Assembly: GCA_016712375.1 (NCBI GenBank)
Contig: JADJRE010000008.1
Coordinates: 1-64,000, forward strand
DNA length: 64,000 bases
Source: Rhodospirillales bacterium
GTDB taxonomy: Bacteria > Pseudomonadota > Alphaproteobacteria > Rhodospirillales > Defluviicoccaceae
Direction of reading: 5' to 3'
Positions 56,295 through 64,000 of the stretch are shown piece after piece (position 1 is the stretch's first letter; every line of letters starts with the position of its first letter). A program made the translations under genes and the position numbers. Under the pieces are notes generated by a model. That model was not told where the DNA came from. It made no database searches and worked only from the letters and a program-made list of their open reading frames with translations.

Positions 56295-57953
56295 CTACAG
56301 CGCGAGCAAGGTCTGGAACAACTCCGCCGGAATGCTGCGGCGGAAGACCTCGATGTTGGCGGATGGCTCGCCGAACAGATAGCCCTGAACGTAGTCTGCG
56401 CCGCAGCCGCGGGCGAAGTTGAGGCCTTCCTCATCGTCGATCATTTCGAAGACGGTCCGTATGCCGAGTTCCCGGCACACACTCGACAATGCCTTCAGGA
56501 AGGCGATCCCCTTCGCCGAAAGGCGGGCGCTCCGTACCGCCGGGCCATCGAACTTGACGATGTCGACGTCTAGACCGGCGAGGTACGGGAAGTTAGCCGC
56601 GCCGGCGCCGAAGTCGTCCAGGCAGACCGCATAGCCCCGGTCACCCAGCAGATGCACAAACGCGTTCGCTGCCGCCAGGTCGCGGATGGTGCTGGACTCG
56701 GTGATCTCGAACAGCATGCGGCTATGCAGGCCGGGATGCGCATCCAAAAGCTGCAGCAGGCGCTCAGTGTATAGCGGGGATGTTACCGACTGGCCGGAGA
56801 TGTTGACGGCGCAGGCGGCCCCGACGCTGGCTTTTGTCCCGTGCAGCCAATTCACGACTTTTTGAGCGATTCCCATGTCGAGTTCCTCGACGGCACCAAT
56901 TTCCTCAGCCAGCGCGACGCATTCGAACGTGGACTGCATGCCGCAGGCCGCAGGGAATCGAACCAGCGCTTCGTAGTGGTGAATCTTGCCATGCAACGCG
57001 TCGATGATCGGCTGGAAGACGAGATTGAAGCCACCGTTGGCAATGACAGTCTTCAATTGCTCGATTGTGCGCATTGCCTGCTTGGCGAGGGCTGGAAAGC
57101 CCGTCGCCGCTCCCGACAGGGCGGCAGCCGGGTCTTCCCTGGCGCGGAAGCGGTTGATGACGGCGACAATGCCTTTGGCGACCTCCTCGCTGTGCAAATG
57201 GTCGACGACGAGGGCGATGCTCGCCGTCTCGATTGCCCCGGCGGCTGAGTTACCTGCCTTGCCGGGGAGCAGGCCGAGCAGTTCCTGCCTCAGCTCCGCC
57301 AGATCGAGGTCCGGCTGATGCAGTAAGCCGAACTGATCGTGGCCAGCCCGCAGGGCCAGATCGCCATTCGATGAGAAAGCGCGCAGCGTCCCCCAGGTTG
57401 CGCAGCAGCGATTCCGCTGCAAGGGATCACCTGCCAGGTCCCCAGCCCGGAAAAACGGATCAGCGACAGTTGCGGCGACTTGCCGCCAGTGGGGGGAAGA
57501 TCCCGTAGCTGCTGGCAGACGCCGTCGACGAACGCCTTGCTGTCAAGCAATCCGCTTTCGCTATCACGGTGTTCTGGCGCATCGGTGGCGTGCGATACAG
57601 TTTCGCGCCGCAGGCCGATGAAGACGTGGCCGCCCAACTCTGCCAGGCGATGGCCGGCAAACCTCACCGGCACCGCCATGCCGGCCGCATTAACCAGAGA
57701 GATCGACTTACCGTCGATGCGCTCCGCCGTCGCGCCGCGGCAGCGATTAGCACCCGAGCCAATGCCCGCTCCCCAGGCGGCACCAGATCGAGGAAGGGGA
57801 ACCCAGGATCCGGCCTGCTTGAAGGCCGATGGTGGCTTCCAGCGCTCCGGTCGCGTGAACGATACAGCCGGCTTCATCGAGTTCGAACAGCAGATCGGGC
57901 CAGGCAAAGGCGAAGGCGACGAAGCGATTACGCTCGGCGCGGACTGTCGTCAT
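56295..57953 (-). CDS. EAL-domain (c-di-GMP) protein, several frameshifts
   Basis: The C-terminal EAL-like domain is in one frame: NLVFQPIIDALHGKIHHYEALVR (EAL as EALVR), CAVNISGQSVTSP, FEITESSTIRDL, CLDDFGAGAANFPYL and VKFDGPAV. The N-terminus is spread over at least three frames joined near 57390-57440, 57731-57740 and 57796-57799. It starts MTTVRAERNRFVAFAF, with a PAS-like part (DLLFELDEAGCIVHATGA) and a degenerate GGDEF-like part. Whether it is a phosphodiesterase is unclear because several catalytic acidic residues look altered. It may be a real pseudogene or suffer from the same sequence errors as its neighbours. Confidence 0.65.
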
Positions 57954-58098
57954 GCACGATTCGCAACGGCCGGTAGGCAGCGTCGGCAAGGGAAGCATCC
58001 GGAAGGTAAGGAGACGATATCTCCCATCATCGCCCGCAATCCTTTACAGTCCGTCAATGCTGCGCTGTACGCAGCGGCGAATTCACCTCAGAGGCATG

Positions 58099-58800
58099 AT
58101 GAAGCAGCGGTCCCATACCATGTCGTCGCCGATCTCACCGCTGCGCAACGCTGAGGCCTGGCTGTTCGACCTCGACAACACGCTCTACCCGGCGGCCATC
58201 GATTTGTTCGCCCAGATCGACGTGCGCATGCGCGGCTATATCGCCCGCTTCCTCGGTCTCGATCTGGACGAGGCGTACGCGCTTCAGAAGAAGTATTTCG
58301 ACCAGTACGGAACGTCGATGCGCGGGTTGATGGACCTTCACGGCCTCGACCCGGCGCCATTTCTGGACCACGTGCACGACATAGACGTTAGCGTGCTCGA
58401 CCCGGCGCCGCTGCTGGAGCGGGCGCTGGCAGCGCTGCCCGGGCGGAAGCTGGTGTTCACCAACGCCTCGGTGGCGCACGCGCGACGTGTCCTCGACCGT
58501 TTGGGTGTCGATCATCATTTCAGCGATATCTTTGACATCGTCGCCGCCGAGTTCAGGCCGAAGCCGGAACCGGAGATCTACCGCCAGCTGATCGAACAGC
58601 ACGTCATCGATCCGCAGCGGACGGTGATGGTTGAAGACATGGCCCGCAACCTGCTGCCCGCCGCGGCGCTGGGAATGACCACGGTCTGGGTGCGCACCGG
58701 CTCGGACTGGGGTGCCATCGGCGCCGAAGCCGGCCACATCCACCATACCGTGGACGATCTTGTTCCCTGGCTGGCGGATGTGGTCGAGGGGAGAGTGTAG
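58099..58800 (+). CDS. HAD-family pyrimidine 5'-nucleotidase
   Basis: 233 residues from ATG 58099 (an ATG at 58120 is also possible). Motif I is AWLFDLDNTLYP, the cap has YIARFLGLDLDEAYALQK, motif II is LVFTNASVAHARRVL, and motifs III/IV are EFRPKPEPEIY and VMVEDMARNL. This DNTLYP form is the SDT1/PPM1-like pyrimidine 5'-nucleotidase group found beside argB in many alphaproteobacteria. It dephosphorylates UMP/CMP-like nucleotides. Confidence 0.87.
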   Translation: MKQRSHTMSSPISPLRNAEAWLFDLDNTLYPAAIDLFAQIDVRMRGYIARFLGLDLDEAYALQKKYFDQYGTSMRGLMDLHGLDPAPFLDHVHDIDVSVLDPAPLLERALAALPGRKLVFTNASVAHARRVLDRLGVDHHFSDIFDIVAAEFRPKPEPEIYRQLIEQHVIDPQRTVMVEDMARNLLPAAALGMTTVWVRTGSDWGAIGAEAGHIHHTVDDLVPWLADVVEGRV

Positions 58801-58835
58801 AACTTGCAGCCTGGGTTACTTGGAGGGGGAACGCC

Positions 58836-59564
58836 ATGAACTTCCGCATTTTCTTGAGAGTGTTGCCGCTCATCGGGTCGCTGCTGGTCGCCGCGTGCAC
58901 CAGCGTCACGGTCGATCCGGAATCCGGAGCGAGCGAACAGCTGCCGCGGCCCGACCGAGTGCTGGTCTACAACTTTGCGGTGACACCGCAGGAGGTGCAG
59001 CTCGACGCGGTTGGCTCAGCGATCACCAAGACATTCGACGGCACTGCCGACTCGCAGCAGGAGCAGCAGGTTGGTCACGCCGTAGCGGATGCGCTGGCCA
59101 AGCACCTGGTGCAGCAGATCAACGACATGGGCCTGATGGCACAGCGCGCCTCGGCGCCGGTGGCGCCCATTGGAACCGACCTGCTGATCCTGGGCCAGCT
59201 CGTTTCAATCGACGAGGGCAGCGCTGCCGAGAGGATGGTCATCGGGCTCGGCGCTGGCCGCAGTCAGGTCGAAGCCCGCGTCCAGGTCTATGAGAGCTCG
59301 GCAGGTCGGACAATTCCGATCGAGACGATGCAGGGAACCGCGAAGAGCAGCCTGATGCCGGGGGCGGCGGAAACCATGGGCGTGGGCGCGCTGACCGGGC
59401 ACCTGCTGGTATCGGCGGCGATCACCGCCGGCTCGCAAGTGGCCAACCAGACGCTCAGCGCCAACGTCGATTCGGAAGCCGGCCGCCTCGCCGACCAAGT
59501 CGCCGATCAGCTGCAGGCGCTGTTCGCACAGCAGGGGTGGATCGCGAGCGCCTCCGGGAGCTGA
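58836..59564 (+). CDS. DUF4410-type lipoprotein
   Basis: 242 residues. The lipobox LLVAACTS puts the modified cysteine near residue 21. DRVLVYNFAVTPQEVQL begins the DUF4410 domain, with LGAGRSQVEARVQVYE and ...GSQVANQTLSANVDSEAGRLADQ in the second half. The role is unknown; it is probably anchored in the outer or inner membrane. An AGGGGG purine tract lies upstream. It appears to be a single-gene unit. Confidence 0.72.
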   Translation: MNFRIFLRVLPLIGSLLVAACTSVTVDPESGASEQLPRPDRVLVYNFAVTPQEVQLDAVGSAITKTFDGTADSQQEQQVGHAVADALAKHLVQQINDMGLMAQRASAPVAPIGTDLLILGQLVSIDEGSAAERMVIGLGAGRSQVEARVQVYESSAGRTIPIETMQGTAKSSLMPGAAETMGVGALTGHLLVSAAITAGSQVANQTLSANVDSEAGRLADQVADQLQALFAQQGWIASASGS

Positions 59565-59664
59565 GTGCCACCGAAAACGCAGGGTGCGTCGAGCGAAGCG
59601 ACACGCACCATTCACAACGCGTTCAAAACGTAGTGGGCTTCCTTTCCGACGGCAGACTACGGCT

Positions 59665-60129
59665 TCACGCCGCCCAGCTGGCGGTGGTATCGACGAGCAG
59701 CGCATACAGCGCTTCGGAATCGTCGGTCCCGCGCAGCTTCTCGCATGCCGCCTTGTCGCGCAGCAGCCGCGATACCCTGGCCAGCGCCTTCAGGTGATCT
59801 GCGCCGGCGGATTCTGGCGCCAGCAGCAGGAAGATCAGGTCCACCGGACGGTCGTCGATCGCATCGAAGTCTACGGGATGTTCCAACCGGGCAAAAAGGC
59901 CATACAAGCGGTCGAGGGTGGCCAGCTTCCCATGCGGAATGGCGATGCCGTTGCCGACGCCTGTCGTTCCCAATCGCTCCCGTTTCATCAGGGTGGAGAA
60001 TATGGCCCGCTCCGACTGGCCGCTGATCTCGGCAGATCGTCGCGCCAGTTCCTGCAGGGCCTGCTTCTTGCTGGTCGCGCGCAGCTTGGCGATGACCGAC
60101 TGCGGCGTCAGCAATTTGGCGATTTCCAT
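59665..60129 (-). CDS. ptsN: PTS nitrogen-regulatory IIA protein
   Basis: The ATG at 60129 starts MEIAKLLTPQSVIAKLRATSKKQ. The phospho-accepting histidine is in VGNGIAIPHGKLATL (about residue 67), and DLIFLLLAPESAGADHLKALARVSRLL is the typical EIIA-Ntr core. 154 residues. It accepts phosphate from EI-Ntr/NPr and links nitrogen, carbon and potassium status to regulation. It follows hpf and rpoN in the classic cluster. Confidence 0.93.
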   Translation of the reverse strand: MEIAKLLTPQSVIAKLRATSKKQALQELARRSAEISGQSERAIFSTLMKRERLGTTGVGNGIAIPHGKLATLDRLYGLFARLEHPVDFDAIDDRPVDLIFLLLAPESAGADHLKALARVSRLLRDKAACEKLRGTDDSEALYALLVDTTASWAA

Positions 60130-60143
60130 GGAGCCTCCGCCCG

Positions 60144-60722
60144 TTACGTCGCGCGTGTGTTGGCCGGGTCGATCCAACCGATATTACCGTCCGGCCTACG
60201 ATACACGACGTTCAGGACACCGTTTGCCTGATTGCGGAACATCATTGCCGGTACATCCGCCAAATCGAGCCGCATTACAGCTTCGCCGACGCTGAGCGTG
60301 GCGATCTCCGTCGGCAGCTCGGCGATGATCGCCGGCTGTCCGTCGGCAGGCAGCTCCTCTTCCGAGGATTCGAGAGCGATAATGTATTGCTGAGCCGGCG
60401 TCGTTTCCGGCTGCTCGCCGCCGCGATGGCGATGATCGACGAGCCGGCGCTTGTAGCGGCGAAGCTGTTTGCTGATCCGCTCGAAAGCGGCGTCGAACGC
60501 CGCATAGGCATCGTCGGCACTACCTTGGCCTTGCACCAGCATGCCACGCGTCGGATGCACCGAAATGTCGACACGAAACAGGGGGCCGTCACGCGAAACG
60601 GTGACGGCCGCATCGTGCGCCTTGGCAAAATACTTGGCGACGGCGTTGCCCAGATGCTCCTGGACGTGGGCGCGCAGTGATCCGCCAACGTCCAATCCTC
60701 GACCTTTGATCGATAGCTCCAT
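60144..60722 (-). CDS. hpf: Long ribosome hibernation promoting factor
   Basis: 192 residues: an N-terminal HPF/RaiA domain (MELSIKGRGLDVGGSLRAHV, ISVHPTRGMLVQGQG, ERISKQLRRYKRRLVDH) and a C-terminal dimerisation domain (ETLSVGEAVMRLDLADVPAM-like and FRNQANGVLNVVYRRPDGNI). The long form makes 100S ribosome dimers in stationary phase. It sits between ptsN (15 nt) and rpoN, the conserved order. Confidence 0.93.
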   Translation of the reverse strand: MELSIKGRGLDVGGSLRAHVQEHLGNAVAKYFAKAHDAAVTVSRDGPLFRVDISVHPTRGMLVQGQGSADDAYAAFDAAFERISKQLRRYKRRLVDHRHRGGEQPETTPAQQYIIALESSEEELPADGQPAIIAELPTEIATLSVGEAVMRLDLADVPAMMFRNQANGVLNVVYRRPDGNIGWIDPANTRAT

Positions 60723-60887
60723 CAGTGCGGCATCCCATTACATGCTGCAGGGCCCAGGGGCCGGAGGGCGGCAAACCCGCATTCCATCCGGTCAGTCATC
60801 CCGCAGCCGCGACGCTCCACCGTTGGTCCGGCAAGAGAAGCGGACGGTAGGTGGCGGCACCTGTGCGGTCAAGACGGAAAGTGTCCA

Positions 60888-62402
60888 TCATAGGGCGGCC
60901 CCTTTCTCGCGCCGCCGCTGAACTGAGGATGGTATTCGCATCGCCTCACGATACTTGGCGACGGTTCGGCGAGCGACATCAATCCCTTGCTTTTGCAGCG
61001 CCTCGGCCAGGGAATCGTCAGAGAGAATTGCGTTCGACAACTCCGCATCGATCATTTTCTTGATGCGCCAGCGCACTGACTCCGCCGAGTGAGCATCACC
61101 GCCGGCAGAACCACCAATGGCATGGGTGAAGAAGTACTTCAACTCGAAGATACCACGCGGGGTCGCCATGAATTTGTTGGAGGTAACCCGGCTTACCGTG
61201 CTCTCGTGCATGCCGATCGCCTCGGCGATATCCCGCAAAACCATTGGTTTCAGCGATTCAACACCGCTGACGAAAAAGTCCTGCTGCTGGCGGATGATTT
61301 CCGTCGCCACTTTGAGGATCGTGGTTGCCCGCTGGTGGAGCGATTTGACCAGCCAATTGGCTGATTGCAGACACTCGTTGACGTACTGCTTCTCCTCCCG
61401 GCGGCTGATATTGCGGCAGACCTGTGCATGATATCTGTTATTGACCAGCACGCGCGGCAGCGTTTCGCTGTTGAGTTCGACGATCCAGCCGCCCCCGGGT
61501 TGCTGACGCATCAGGACGTCGGGGATCATCGGCTGCGCCACCACGTAGTCGAAGACCAGTGCTGGCTTCGGATTGAGCGCGCGTATTTGCGCGACCATTT
61601 TCTGCAGCTGCTCGCCGCCAACGCCGCACAGCCGCATCAAGGCCGACCAGTCGCGCCGCCCCACCGCCTCCAGATTCTGCAGCAGCTTTAGCATCGCGTC
61701 GTCAATCCACCCGCGTTCATCGAGTTGCAGGCGCAGGCATTCTGCGAGGGAGCGGGCGAACACTCCGGTCGGCTCGAACTCCTGGACGCGCGCCAGGACG
61801 GCTTCCACCCGATCGATTCCACAGCCGAGAGCCTCGGCTACTTGCCCGATATCGCCGATCAGGTAGCCGGCCTGATCGAGCATGTCGATGAGATTTGCAC
61901 CGATGATGCGGTCGATTGGATCGTTGATTTCCATCGCCAGCTGGCCGGCGAGGTGGTCGCGCAAGGATATCGCGCCACAGCCGATGTCGTCGGTGCTGGC
62001 GTCATAATCTTCGAAGCTGCCGCCGCGTCCCTGCCAGCCGCCGGCGCCCAGCGGATCCGATGATCCGAAGCTGCCATCCGCATGATCGGCATCAAACAAA
62101 TTGTCGGAAAAATCAAGGTCGAGAAAGTCTTCGGTGTGGCTGCCGTCGACAGCGGTATCGACGAAAAGCGGTTCACCGTCTGCCGCATTGGCGGCCGGTT
62201 CCACCGCTGGACTTTCAGCGCCATTTTCCGGCGTGTCGGCGAAGTCGTCGCGCTCCAGTAACGGATTCTGCTCGAGCTGTGAGTCGACGTATGCGGCCAA
62301 CTCCAGACTGGAGAATTGCAGCAGCTTGATCGCTTGCTGCAATTGCGGCGTCATCACCAGCGATTGGGTCTGACGCAGGTCGAGCCGCGGTGTAAGTACC
62401 AT
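60888..62402 (-). CDS. rpoN: RNA polymerase sigma-54 factor
   Basis: 504 residues, intact. Region I begins LDLRQTQSLVMTPQLQQAIKLLQ (given in part: QSLVMTPQLQQAIKLLQ) with SLELAAYVDSQLEQNPLLE. Region II is acidic (DFLDLDFSDNLFDADHADGS). The core-binding domain, the helix-turn-helix (LRDIAEAIGMHESTVSRVTS) and the RpoN box ARRTVAKYRE (about 484-493) are all present. It directs nitrogen and other activator-dependent promoters and lies downstream of lptB. Confidence 0.95.
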   Translation of the reverse strand: MVLTPRLDLRQTQSLVMTPQLQQAIKLLQFSSLELAAYVDSQLEQNPLLERDDFADTPENGAESPAVEPAANAADGEPLFVDTAVDGSHTEDFLDLDFSDNLFDADHADGSFGSSDPLGAGGWQGRGGSFEDYDASTDDIGCGAISLRDHLAGQLAMEINDPIDRIIGANLIDMLDQAGYLIGDIGQVAEALGCGIDRVEAVLARVQEFEPTGVFARSLAECLRLQLDERGWIDDAMLKLLQNLEAVGRRDWSALMRLCGVGGEQLQKMVAQIRALNPKPALVFDYVVAQPMIPDVLMRQQPGGGWIVELNSETLPRVLVNNRYHAQVCRNISRREEKQYVNECLQSANWLVKSLHQRATTILKVATEIIRQQQDFFVSGVESLKPMVLRDIAEAIGMHESTVSRVTSNKFMATPRGIFELKYFFTHAIGGSAGGDAHSAESVRWRIKKMIDAELSNAILSDDSLAEALQKQGIDVARRTVAKYREAMRIPSSVQRRREKGAAL

Positions 62403-62411
62403 GGGGCAGGC

Positions 62412-63143
62412 CTACAGGCTGAAGCTGTCTCCGAGGTAGAGACGACGCACGTCCTGATTGACTACAATTTCCGAAGGTTCTCCCTCAGTGAGTACCTTAC
62501 CATCGTAAATAATATATGCGCGGTCGATAACATCGAGCGTTTCCCGCACGTTGTGGTCGGTGATCAGCACGCCGAGGCCACGATCCTTCAGGTGCACAAC
62601 CAGTCCGCGAATGTCGTTAAGCGCGATCGGATCGATCCCCGCAAAGGGCTCGTCGAGGAAGATGAACTGCGGATTGCAGGCGAGCGCGCGGGCAATTTCG
62701 ACGCGCCGGCGTTCCCCGCCGGACAGCGCCACCGCCGCCGTGCGGCGCAGATGGGCGATGGCGAATTCCTCCAGAAGCGCTTCTAGAATCGTCTTGCGGC
62801 GCGAGCGGGACCTTTCGACCACCTCGAGTACGGCGCGGATGTTGTCCTCGACGCTCAAGCCGCGGAATACGGAAGGCTCCTGCGACAGATAGCCGACCCC
62901 CAACCGAGCCCGGCGGTACATCGGAAGCGCGGTGACATCCTGGCTGTCGAGGTTGATTCGACCTTCATTCGGCGCGATCAGACCGGTAATCATATAGAAG
63001 CAGGTGGTTTTGCCGGCACCATTCGGTGCCAGCAGCCCCACCACCTCGCCCCACTGCAGCGCCAGACTGACACCCCGCACCACCGGCCGGCTACCGTACC
63101 GCTTGCCCAGATTGACGGCGAAAAGTCCTCGGCCAGACGCCAT
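62412..63143 (-). CDS. lptB: LPS export ABC transporter ATP-binding protein
   Basis: 243 residues. Walker A is APNGAGKTT (about residue 39), then the Q-loop GYLSQEPSVFRGLSVEDNI, signature LSGGERRRVEIARAL, Walker B FIFLDEPFAGIDPIAL and switch histidine ITDHNVRETL. Such sequences power lipopolysaccharide transport with LptFG. It follows lptA by 94 nt and precedes rpoN by 9 nt. The Walker A begins APN instead of GPN, a minor variation. Confidence 0.93.
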   Translation of the reverse strand: MASGRGLFAVNLGKRYGSRPVVRGVSLALQWGEVVGLLAPNGAGKTTCFYMITGLIAPNEGRINLDSQDVTALPMYRRARLGVGYLSQEPSVFRGLSVEDNIRAVLEVVERSRSRRKTILEALLEEFAIAHLRRTAAVALSGGERRRVEIARALACNPQFIFLDEPFAGIDPIALNDIRGLVVHLKDRGLGVLITDHNVRETLDVIDRAYIIYDGKVLTEGEPSEIVVNQDVRRLYLGDSFSL

Positions 63144-63237
63144 TCGCCGGGCCTGTCTGCCCTCGGGCTCGGTTGCTGCGACATTCTGGTGGGGTTTTCG
63201 ATGATGCTCGTCATTCCGGCTCAGCGCTTTCAGCGAG

Positions 63238-64000
63238 TCAGTTCTTTTTCACGGAGTTCGGCAGGATCAGGCCCTGCACCCGGCCGTTTCCGCTATCGCC
63301 AGGGCAGGCCACCAGCCGGCTGACCCCGGTCCGCAGGTTCATCTCGCCCTGGCAGCCGTTCAGCCGGTTGGCGCCCTTGATGATCTGCACCGAGCCTGTC
63401 GCGCTCGCGAGTTGGCCTGCAATATCATAGGTGCCGCGATCGGCGGTCACTGTCTCGTCGGGGGTGACCATGCGCATCCGACCGTCCGCGTCAATGTGCT
63501 GCGCGGTTGCCCGACCCTGCGCATCCTCGGCAAAGCGGATGGTAACGACGTCGCCATAAAGTGTGCGGTCACCCTCAACAGCAGCAGCGTTGCCGCGCGC
63601 CACCAATGTCTTGTTGGGAATGTCGTAATCGATGCGTTCCTGGGCGGTAATCTGGCTGGAAGGTGTTGTGACGCGTAGCTGCTTGCCGCCGCTGAGCGAC
63701 ATCTTGCCAGTGTCGACGTTGTAAGTGGCTTTCTCGCCAAAGGCGTTTTGCTGCGGCGAACTCAGCCGGACATCACCGTCGGCGTCGACGCGCCAGACTT
63801 CGATCGACCCATCGGGCCGCTCCCGGTAGCGTGCGGTGAGGACGTCGGCGCGCACCTTTGTGTCGCCACGCCTGGCCGTGGCATTGCCGCGAGCGATGAC
63901 GATGCGCGCGTTGCGCTGCCATTCGATCCCCTGTTCGGCATCGATGGCAATGGCCCCCGGCACCAGGGGCGGCGCCGGCTGCTGGGCGGCAATGCGCCCG
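63238..64000 (-). CDS. lptA: LPS transport periplasmic protein LptA (5' end outside the window)
   Basis: The frame runs to the window edge without a true start; an in-frame GTG at 63963 lies in the middle of a Pro-rich linker. OstA-type beta-jellyroll repeats are visible: GIEWQRNARIVIARGNATARRGDTKVRADVLTARY (in part: NARIVIARGNATARRGD), YDIPNKTLVARGNAAAVEGD and ITAQERIDYD. LptA bridges LPS across the periplasm. It heads the lptA-lptB-rpoN-hpf-ptsN cluster, all on the minus strand. Confidence 0.85.
   Translation of the reverse strand, partial: GRIAAQQPAPPLVPGAIAIDAEQGIEWQRNARIVIARGNATARRGDTKVRADVLTARYRERPDGSIEVWRVDADGDVRLSSPQQNAFGEKATYNVDTGKMSLSGGKQLRVTTPSSQITAQERIDYDIPNKTLVARGNAAAVEGDRTLYGDVVTIRFAEDAQGRATAQHIDADGRMRMVTPDETVTADRGTYDIAGQLASATGSVQIIKGANRLNGCQGEMNLRTGVSRLVACPGDSGNGRVQGLILPNSVKKN

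Overview
The window is GC-rich (roughly two thirds G+C by eye) and carries gene blocks typical of Alphaproteobacteria: rpmH-rnpA-yidD-yidC-engB-argB-pyrimidine 5'-nucleotidase, and lptA-lptB-rpoN-hpf-ptsN. Together with bluB, a cyanide-insensitive type cytochrome bd oxidase and dihydroorotase, this suggests a chromosomal segment of a Rhodospirillales-like alphaproteobacterium. The species cannot be named from the sequence.

Layout. (1) 54-12111, plus strand: nine genes whose products all carry export signals. They are a HAD phosphatase, three small or outer-membrane proteins of unknown role, two formylglycine-type sulfatases, a FadL-type porin, an unknown periplasmic protein and an octaheme HEAT/TPR cytochrome c. 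(2) 12112-20905: a graveyard of mobile DNA, with pieces of IS110, IS5, Tn3 and IS6 and a broken IS21. Between them lie an intact serine resolvase, an ImmA/IrrE-DUF4411 toxin-antitoxin-like pair and a ParA gene with a truncated partner. (3) 20906-25694: a nitric-oxide defence module of NsrR, quinol-type NO reductase NorZ and NDH-2, with NsrR-like operators before nsrR and norZ. (4) 25695-38093: housekeeping and accessory genes, including an amidase, lipid kinase, threonine aldolase, beta-helix protein, DUF2333, BluB, an AcuI-type reductase, a triple-DUF2934 protein, XdhC and a MoeA/MocA-like fusion. (5) 38113-44568: cydAB, dihydroorotase, isocitrate dehydrogenase and L28. (6) 44729-50961: sulfotransferase, tRNA-Arg, a methyltransferase, a histidine kinase, and a flavoprotein disulfide reductase paired with a TVP38/VTT membrane protein. 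(7) 51139-64000: the conserved rpmH-argB block, an EAL protein, a nucleotidase, a lipoprotein, ptsN-hpf-rpoN-lptB and the end of lptA, which runs off the window.

A striking property of the whole window is that many otherwise well-conserved genes are split by single-base shifts, mostly in short homopolymers. Affected genes include icd, cydB, argB, engB, xdhC, norZ, acuI and a sulfatase. Because several are core metabolic genes, I treat most of these as probable assembly errors and give the restored gene span. Only the insertion-sequence fragments are treated as true decay.
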